This document shows, one piece after another, positions 57,571 through 64,000 of a stretch of 64,000 nt of DNA. The notes beneath the pieces are model-generated. The model was not told the DNA's origin, ran no database searches, and saw only the letters and a program-made list of their open reading frames with translations. This DNA comes from Apostichopus japonicus (Eukaryota; Echinodermata; Holothuroidea; Aspidochirotida; Stichopodidae): the NCBI RefSeq assembly GCF_037975245.1, contig NC_092569.1, positions 35,775,668-35,839,667 of the forward strand. Direction: 5' to 3'. The stretch's first letter is position 1, and each line of letters starts with the position of its first letter. Made by a program: the position numbers and the translations under genes.

Positions 57571-57578
<8 letters not shown>
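52871..57578 (+). mobile_element. 4.7-kb DNA element with TTGGGCAA-rich inverted ends and a captured or resident gene
   Basis: The left end reads ATACACTCTAAAATCTG then TTGGGCAAA. The right end, reversed, reads ATACACACTCTTAAAAGTG then TTGGGCAAA. Both ends sit directly against (TA)n tracts. Next to each terminus is a zone of 190-280 bases packed with TTGGGCAA, TTGGGTAA and their inverses (52880-53060 and 57310-57560). The interior has broken SAMD3-like coding exons on the plus strand and no recognised transposase. Orientation is given by that gene. The class of DNA transposon is unknown; insertion into TA repeats fits TA- or TTAA-targeting groups. Confidence 0.55.
53157..56041 (+). pseudogene. 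SAMD3-like gene relic inside the 4.7-kb element
   Basis: Exon-like pieces: 53157-53226 begins ATG and reads MADECVSAILKRWEMPELC with a donor GAAG|GTGAGC, resembling the first helices of a SAM domain. 55161-55276 follows CTTTTACAG, codes FFLLPSLFRGRAKKSG and LQAFIDD, and ends at CCA|GTAAGC. 55943-56041 reads DYCKKIWKDERPQPFILCLG and on to a TGA. The LLP.LF...LQAFI...QPFILCLGE order resembles the C-terminal half of SAMD3-like proteins that are multicopy in fish and invertebrates. The last piece is out of frame with the acceptor at 55923, and the middle of the gene is missing, so it appears broken. Function unknown. Confidence 0.35.
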
Positions 57579-57615
<37 letters not shown>

Positions 57616-57800
57616 AGAATTGAATGTGTAGCAAGTGGTATGACAGATATATAGTAATTCAATAAAGAATAACACACCAGAAAAATTCCACTTCACGACC
57701 GGTTACGTACTTTTGGGACTCATCAGGCGAAGGTAGGAATCGAACCCTGGATCTTCGTGTCACGAACCGAAGTCCGTACCACTCGACCACAGTGATTCTA
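57616..57800 (-). repeat. tRNA-derived SINE
   Basis: On the minus strand, TGGTCGAGTGGTACGG (A-box-like) is followed at tRNA spacing by GGTTCGATTCC, a perfect B box; between them is an arm-like TTCGGTTCGTGACACGAA. This is an internal RNA polymerase III promoter as in tRNA-derived SINEs. The body continues through CGCCTGATGAGTCCCAAAAG to a tail ending in ACTTGCTACACATTCAA. It is not a functional tRNA, because no clean acceptor stem frames it. Confidence 0.7.
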
Positions 57801-57952
57801 CTGGTGTGTTAAAGCGTATAAATTGGCTTTGAATAACTGTCATTAAGGGCGTATTACGCAAGTGTTATGATTGTACAGAGTGCACCCCTGGCGCCTTAAA
57901 TCTGACAATTTTACACAGAATAACCACTTTTTAGGCAAGCCAAGCCGTAAAT

Positions 57953-58022
57953 AAGATTTGAATGTGTAGCAAGTGGTATGACAGATATATAGTAATTCAA
58001 TAAAGGATAACACACCAGAAAA
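57953..58022 (-). repeat. 5'-truncated SINE copy
   Basis: About 70 bases nearly identical to the tail of the SINE at 57616-57685 (TGTAGCAAGTGGTATGACAG through AACACACCAGAAAAA), in the same orientation and without the tRNA-like head. Confidence 0.7.
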
Positions 58023-58103
58023 AGTTTTTTCCCTGTTCTTGATTTTCCAACTCATTACGATTTTTTATATATATTCATTTGCCTTTGTCGTTTACCTCCA
58101 TTG

Positions 58104-58194
<91 letters not shown>

Positions 58195-59635
58195 TAAGAA
58201 CAGAACTAGTATTGTTCGATATAAAGCAGAACTAGTCTTGTTCGATACAGGTGACAAACGCCTACAGTGGAATTACGACATTCCTTACCGGTGTAGAATC
58301 TTTGGACATACAATCAGCGTCCATATATATATATATATATATATCACATAATATACTTAACTAAACTACCATCATACTGCTACTCGGAGTTTCACGGCTA
58401 CGGCTCGCGCACCGATCACCAGGCAACTGAACAACAAAGGCTATCTCGGCTTCAGGCGTGTGTGGTTACGGTTGCCATGGCGACAGTGCGATAACAGCTC
58501 TGTTCTTTTGTTGATGCATTTGTCCTTCGAATGTATTATGGCCAGCTTCTCTTCCATGCATAGATTGCATGATCCTGATTCGCGTTGGTGTGTGTCGGAT
58601 TCCTTCAATATGTTCCATTAAATAGTATAATCTCTCCCCTTGCTTTTCAGTGCCCAGATATGCTTGGATAGTTCTGTCTCCTTTTCATAGTTTTTGTTGC
58701 GAAACGACTTCGTTTGGTTGCGGTACCTAGATTTAAAGTCACTCCCGGTGAGCCCAACGTATGACCGCGAGTCGGAACCGGAAGTGACGGTAGCTTCGTA
58801 CACAATTGAGTCGGCTAAGCACTCTCCATGCAGGGGGCAGGCTCCTTTATCTCTACAGTTGCAAGTTTTGGTGGCGTTTGTCGTTGTGTTGTTTTGCCGC
58901 ATTATTCTGGCGTTGTGGGACTTGATGATGGAATCCATGTTTTTCATGCAACTGTAGCTCGCTTTCATGGTGCTTCTGTTGAAGATCTTCCTCAGCTTGC
59001 TCTCGCGTGGAAAGTGCCTATCTATGAGCGTGAGGAACTGTGACCCCACGTTGGTTTCCACGTTCCTACTAAATGGTTGGTTGAACCGCGTGATCTTTCT
59101 CTGGCGGTTCTTTCTTTTTTTTCTTGGGTGTTGTTGGTGCGCCCCCGTCGTCGTATGAGATGGTGCGTTCGTATCCGCTTTTCTTTAGGGCTGCGTTGTA
59201 TGGCGGTGCTGCCATGCTGAATACTCCCTCATTCGACGAGAGTTCCCTGATCCTCTTTTCAATGGCTGTAGGAATGTGTTTGGTGATGGTGGGTGGGTGG
59301 TTAGATTTGACGTGTATGTAGAGCGGCTCATCGTTGGGCTTCCTGTATGGTTTGTGGGTTCCAGATTCTAGGTCCAGTGTTGTGTCAAGGAAATTAGTCG
59401 ACTTTAGGTTCGTCTGGGCAGTGATGTTAAGTCCATGTGCCTGGAAAATCTTGACTAGCAATTTGCGGGTGCGGTCTGCCTGTCTGCCAGAGTAACCTCG
59501 CATGACGGCAAGGCCGTCATCTCTGTAAAGACCGACGCTGGCCACCTGTAACTTCGCTTCTAGTTGGTGTAGTATGTAAACATAGGCGTAGGAGGCGGGG
59601 GGGGCTGGGGGGGCTGCAGCCCCCCCAACAATTTT

Positions 59636-60275
59636 TTTGGGTGAAAATTCGGGCAATATGCTGAGAATTTTCGGGCACCTGCTGGAAGAATAATAATATG
59701 CAATATGTTTTTCTGGGGTTTTTTTGGTAAAAATTCGGGAATATGCTGAGAATTATTCGGGCATCTACTGAAAGAATCATAATTTGCAATGTGTTTTTCA
59801 ATTTTTTGGTGAAAATTTGGGCAATAGGCCTATGCTGAGAAGTTTTCGAGCACCTACTGAAAGAAGAATAATTTGCAATGTGTTTTTCAAATATTTTGGT
59901 GAAAATTCGGGCAATATGCTGAGAATTTTTTCGGGCACCTACTGAAAGAATAATAATTTGCATTTTTTTCAATTTTTTTGGTGAAAATTTGGGCAATATG
60001 CTGAGAATTTTTCGGACACCTACTGGAAGAATAATAATTTGCAATGTGTTTTTCAATTTTTTGGTGAAAATTCGGGCAATAGGTCTATGCTGAGAAGTTT
60101 TCGAGCACCTACTGAAAGAAGAATAATTTGCAATGTGTTTTTCAAATATTTTGGTGAAAATTCGGGCAATATGCTGAGAATTTTTTCGGGCACCTACTGA
60201 AAGAATAATAATTTGCATTTTTTTCCAATTTTTTTGGTGAAAATTTGGGCAATATGCTGAGAATTTTTCGGGCAC
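59636..60275. repeat. Tandem array of about 85-bp units with a trimeric higher-order pattern
   Basis: Units start near GGTGAAAATTCGGGCAAT and contain ATGCTGAGAATTTTTCGGG and CACCTACTGAAAGAATAATA. A variant with GGCCTATGCTGAGAAGT at 59821 recurs at 60076, 255 bases later, which is three units. A 258-residue frame across it is an artefact of the repeat. Confidence 0.85.
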
Positions 60276-60666
60276 CAGTGCCAGAGCGTCCATACAGTCA
60301 GAGGGGCGATGACCCCTGACGGACTCAAATGGACTGCTGGCGCCCTTTTCAGCTTTTTACCACTTTTTTCTTATTCGCGATTATCGACTTTTTTATTGCG
60401 CTCTCAAATACCTATTGACATTTTTCACATTTTGTTGGTGCAATTTTCTGACAAATGGCGATGACACCTATTTATCCTTCATTTTTCTGCAAATTAGCAA
60501 GGCCCGGAAAGGGTCATTTCCGGCGATCTAGGGAGTATCTTTACTCAAAAATTTCTGTATGCTCCGCGCCAACCTGTGGTGGCGCTCCGCTTAGATAGTG
60601 TCAAAAGCACCCCTACAGACCCATTCTCTTCCCCCCCCCTGACCAATACCCCTCGCTCCGCCACTG
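60276..60666. mobile_element. hAT-type MITE copy C, nested in the 85-bp array
   Basis: 391 bp with the same core as copies A and B at 40.8-43.0 kb. Left end CAGTGCCAGAGCGTCC (mutated), right end GCTCCGCCACTG. The flanks read GGGCAC and GCACTACTG, so it interrupted a GGCACCTACTG unit of the array; only GCAC is clearly duplicated. Confidence 0.8.
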
Positions 60667-60837
60667 GCACTACTGAAAAAAGAAGAATAATTTGCAATGT
60701 GTTTTTCAATGGTTAAACTGATATTATTATCATTATTATTGTAAGGACTTCCCCAATAATTATAACCAATATAGAAGGGTAATAACACGAAAAATGATTT
60801 TATGTTATTGGCAGGTGTAGTAACTGATGGATGCCTA

Positions 60838-60900
60838 TATGATATGCACATTAACATGTAGAACGCGCGCGGAGCGCGCGAAAAAAATTTTGGTTATATT
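60838..60900. repeat. GC-rich palindrome
   Basis: CGCGCGCGGAGCGCGCG at about 60864-60880 is a near-perfect inverted repeat inside the hAT-type element, in otherwise AT-rich DNA. Confidence 0.6.
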
Positions 60901-61391
60901 TTTCGGGCAAGTCGTTACAGCCCCCCCAAATCAAATGAGGCTCCTACGCCTATGTATGTAAAGGCCTACCAACTCATATATTTCTGCACCGTCGTAAGCT
61001 CCCATCGTTACGTCAAATTCCTTTGTGGTTTTTCTCTTCACCCAGGGTTTGCCATCATGGTCGTACAGTACTGATCTTCTCGCATGGATTATTGTTTCGT
61101 GGTCAATTTGCTGATAGGGCTGTACTTCTTGGCCCAAGCTAGATATTTGTTGAGGAGATCTTCATTGATTGAGGGGTAGAAGTCCACTATGTCGAAAACG
61201 AGGAATGATAACCTGTTCTTTTCTGGGTGCTCTGTGAACCATTTGAGGACAGATGAGTTGTTTCTCCATTGGTTAAATTCTGTTTTACGTCGGATGTCGG
61301 TATTTACCCTGTCAAGGATTTTCTTGCTTGCTCTCCCTAGCTCTGCCTTGGCATAGAGCACTCTTTGTGAATATTGGCCACCATTATATGT

Positions 61392-61452
<61 letters not shown>

Positions 61453-61455
<3 letters not shown>

Positions 61456-64000
61456 AGAACTTGTTGTTACTATCGTACTGTGTTAGGCTTAATTGCTAAG
61501 GGTACAGCAACCCGAGTCAACAGTAAACGAAGATGACGTACAGTATAACTTCTAAAACTTTGGACTTACCGAACTAGTTTGATACATTTAATAGTATAAC
61601 AGACATGATAACATGCCTGCTAGGGGATTGCGGGTAAGGATCCGAATTCACGTCATTATACGTGGAAATAATACCAAGACATAGCCATGAAATGCAGACC
61701 TGTTCCTGTTAAATTGAATATTCTTGTAGCTCCATGGTGCGTGATACTCACGTGACATGACATGTTCATGATCATATAGTTACAGGGACTGAGCAATTTA
61801 ATTTTAATATTCGTACCCTTTCCTAGAACGTTAGAACAATACTTTTGATTGCGGCGGTAGTTCATAACTAGACAACTACACCATTAACACCAATTACAGG
61901 AGAATAACATGAGTTGTCAATGTCACTTTCCTTTCCTTTCATTCTGTGGCATTTTCATTTGTCTTTACCGTCCATAAGGGCTTTATTTAAAGGGTAACCT
62001 CCGTTGTCGCGGAATTTACCGGGTAACTTGCTTGGAAGTCAGTGGCGCTATTAACATTTTTTGTTAAATCTGTGAACCACTCAGCGCCCCCTCCCCCCCC
62101 CCCCCCATCCATACACACATTGCTCTCATTAAGCACTTCTTCTTCAGAAGAAAAACTTTTCTTTAGTGGAAATATTCGAAATGTTCGAATTGCCTACACT
62201 GTTCATTTAAAATGATGAAAAATGACCACATTTTCACTGTCCTGTATACCTTCTACCTGCACATTTCCACTATACCCTCTACCTTTGTTTTCTAGAAAGA
62301 GGGAAGAACTCCTCACTTTAAGCCCACTTTATTCTTGCAAACACAGCAAGTTGTCTCTTTAAACAGCTCAAGATAAACACTTCTATATAATAAAACATCA
62401 GATCTGGTATATTAATCATTATAGTCATACTAGATGCTATTACTTTTTTCTCCGGTCGTCGTTCTACTGAAATAAATTTGTTTTCTGTAAAATGCGAGGT
62501 TATATCTCTGATAATTAAGTCATTACCCGGTATTCATAAATAAGACTTTGAGAGAGCGAAATACCACCCGCAACTTAATAATATCCTTACAGTTTACCAT
62601 TCACAATCTGAATAACTATATCGTAGTTATATATGCTTATATCGTTGCACGTATATTGACCTACTATATACTGTATGTACGTGCAGTTATCTATACATAG
62701 GGCGAACGAAGGATTTTGCGACCGTGGGTGTTCAAAATGTAGATAATTTTGAGGAAGGTCTGATTATTTTAGTTGGGGCACTTTAAAGTCGTTGTTTTGC
62801 TTTCCCTGTAACTCAAATATCATACTATCAAAAACTGACCTTGGTATATGAAAAAAAAGATATTATTCTAAAGATACATCAATTCCTGGAATTCCTTGGA
62901 AAGATTTCTTATATTTATAGTTTTATTTTGTATGCATACATTTGGATTAAACTAAAACACAGGAAAGAATGTTTCTGAAGACGACTTTTCGTAATGTCTG
63001 CCGAACTTATAACTTAACTTCACTCTATATAAAACGAATCATTGTATATAAACAATCTTCTTGATCGGACGAATCACTGTCATTTTCGTCAGTGTCCATG
63101 GAACGGCTTCCTAGTTTCCGCGAAGACCCCCCCCCCCCCACACACACACACACTTGTTCCCTCGAAGATCTCGCTGTTTTGGACAGGCCATGGCTACTGT
63201 AAATCAGCGCCCACAATGGTTATTCAGTTTTATGAGAATCTTTTTCATACTTTCAATATTGTGCAGATTCTAACATCTACGCTTCCTGACTGAGTTTCAA
63301 ACTTCCCCACTGGATCTGTCCGCATACAGTCTATTGGGCAAAGTGACCCATTCCATGCTTGTTGATCCTGCTTGGCTATGTTTGGCAGTAGTCCTGTTAA
63401 TGTAGTACACTTTAAATTTGGGACTCTTTTGATATGCCAAGGAAACAGAGAATGTGGACAGTCGTGGCAAAGGGTCATCTTTCTATCAAGGTTTCCATTT
63501 ATAGGTTCGCACGTTTCCAGCGAAGTAAGCCAAACATTCTTTCCATCAGGTGCGAGTGCCTTACCGAGTAGAATTTGAGCAATCATTTCAGTAGGATCAC
63601 CACATACCCGAACATTTCCGTTCATATCGCTGCACGGTCGGTGCCAGTGCATCGATTTCATTATGAAGGGTGCACCTTCAGTTGTGTGTCTCCAAGGTGT
63701 TGCTAACGCAAAGCCGTCCAACGTCCTTATGCTTTTATGGAAAGTAGGAAACGCTTTCGCTTCGTCCATACTAGCTTGTCTTCCATCTGGACTATAAAGT
63801 GAGCCCTCGTGAGCTTTAAAACCATTCAATGCGTAAAACGTTCCATTCCAAGATTCTGGAATTGTTTCCGCCAGTAATTTTAACTGAAGAGCATTTAACA
63901 TGACCATAATTACAACATCCGGTTGAATTCTTTCCGTGAATAAAGTTTCTTTAAAATAGCCAATTGCGTCCCCGAAGAAGTCGTTGTTGGCGCTTACTTT
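61453..64000. repeat. Segmental duplication, copy 2 (pairs with 27937-30000)
   Basis: Same order and orientation as copy 1 but with about 555 bases of extra sequence (roughly 61510-62065). The 3' flank of the NXPE-like gene, including a poly-C run near 62093 and CA-rich tract near 63130, is shared. Confidence 0.85.
63245..64000 (-). CDS. NXPE-family-like protein, copy 2 (partial, runs off right edge)
   Basis: The frame is open from the window edge to the stop at 63245 and matches the C-terminal 250 or so residues of copy 1. It differs at six positions over the 220 residues compared: Thr/Ser, Gln/Pro, Cys/Gly, Lys/Thr, Thr/Ile and Tyr/Phe. The MHWH stretch and the Cys pattern are kept except for the Cys-to-Gly change. 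It is intact as far as seen, so likely a functional tandem paralogue in the same orientation. The signal-anchor exon would lie several kb beyond the window. Confidence 0.8.
   Translation of the reverse strand, partial: KVSANNDFFGDAIGYFKETLFTERIQPDVVIMVMLNALQLKLLAETIPESWNGTFYALNGFKAHEGSLYSPDGRQASMDEAKAFPTFHKSIRTLDGFALATPWRHTTEGAPFIMKSMHWHRPCSDMNGNVRVCGDPTEMIAQILLGKALAPDGKNVWLTSLETCEPINGNLDRKMTLCHDCPHSLFPWHIKRVPNLKCTTLTGLLPNIAKQDQQAWNGSLCPIDCMRTDPVGKFETQSGSVDVRICTILKV

Larger units (their letters stand above)
59581..60954. mobile_element. hAT-type element, 1374 bp, inserted in the Penelope-like RT
   Basis: Perfect 14-bp terminal inverted repeats, CATAGGCGTAGGAG and CTCCTACGCCTATG, and a perfect 8-bp target duplication TATGTAAA (59573-59580 and 60955-60962). 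No transposase inside; most of its length is the 85-bp tandem array. It splits the Penelope-like RT between the AEIYELVG and YRDD motifs. Confidence 0.9.
58441..61385 (-). mobile_element. Penelope-like retroelement with GIY-YIG domain, 5'-truncated, broken and interrupted
   Basis: RT pieces lie in order on the minus strand. 61361-61089 contains FLVFDIVDFYPSI (motif A). 61137-60963 contains FDVTMGAYDGAEIYELVG. After a 1.37-kb insertion comes VGLYRDDGLAV (YRDD-type motif C) in 59572-59069, then a KPYRKPNDEPLYIHVKSNHPP region. The GIY-YIG part follows: CNCRDKGACPLHGECL, YEATVTSG, SRSYVGLTGSDFKSRY and ETELSKHIWALK (to 58618). After an in-frame TAA, the end (SGSCNLCMEEKLAI, NKRTELLSHCRH) continues to 58441. 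Frameshifts lie near 61100 and in an A-run near 59108. Penelope-like elements reverse-transcribe at nicked or chromosome-end DNA. This copy cannot make one protein. Confidence 0.85.

Noticed and set aside
57730-57800. Functional tRNA gene on the minus strand
   Set aside because: The B box is perfect but a paired acceptor stem is lacking, and the sequence continues into a SINE body shared with a second copy.
58079-58351. Tyr-Ile repeat proteins (also at 27513, 32269, 57465)
   Set aside because: (TA)n microsatellites read as codons.
59517-60293. 258-residue frame with repeated NYSSFSRC-like units
   Set aside because: It runs through the 85-bp tandem array inside a transposon and into MITE copy C; no start context, splice sites or family.

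Overview
This is eukaryotic (metazoan) genomic DNA: AT-rich, with split genes, GT/AG splice sites, long introns and many transposable elements. No bacterial operons, rRNA genes or CRISPR arrays are visible. The gene families (a fibrinogen-related secreted protein with TIL and EGF modules, a duplicated NXPE-like PC-esterase gene) and the repeats (Ty3/gypsy primed by tRNA-Leu, a GIY-YIG Penelope-like element, hAT-type MITEs, P-element/THAP relic, L2/CR1-like LINEs, (TA)n tracts) suggest a marine deuterostome invertebrate. My best guess is an echinoderm, possibly a sea cucumber. That is inference from family content only.

Layout. 0-11 kb: minus-strand gene with a signal-peptide exon (10.8 kb), two fibrinogen-domain exons, then TIL and EGF-like exons running off the left edge. 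All exon phases agree. 14.5-18.3 kb: decayed THAP/P-element transposase on the plus strand, with a 305-bp tandem duplication and a nested element whose ends are inverted 22-bp minisatellites. 18.8-26.1 kb: complete, very young Ty3/gypsy retrotransposon on the minus strand (two 988-bp LTRs with two differences seen, 4-bp target duplication, tRNA-Leu primer site, gag, protease, RT/RNase H/integrase). Its gag stop carries a textbook -1 frameshift signal. 29.2-34.2 kb: two-exon NXPE-like gene (minus) with an L2-like LINE in its intron. Its 3' part and flank recur at 61.5-64 kb, where the second gene copy runs off the right edge. 34-52 kb: mostly non-coding, with MITEs, minisatellites and tandem duplications, including a hAT-MITE pair with a reciprocal pattern of target-site duplications (40.8-43.0 kb). 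52.9-57.6 kb: a large inverted-repeat element containing a broken SAMD3-like gene. 57.6-58.0 kb: tRNA-derived SINE copies. 58.4-61.4 kb: broken Penelope-like element, split by a hAT-type element that contains an 85-bp tandem array, which is itself split by another MITE.

Only two host protein-coding genes are well supported (the fibrinogen-related gene and NXPE-like copy 1, plus partial copy 2). Other coding sequence belongs to transposable elements. The best leads are the inverted-repeat element with SAMD3-like exons, the hAT-MITE composite, the frameshift cassette, the elements with inverted minisatellite ends, and the fibrinogen domain interrupted by TIL/EGF exons.
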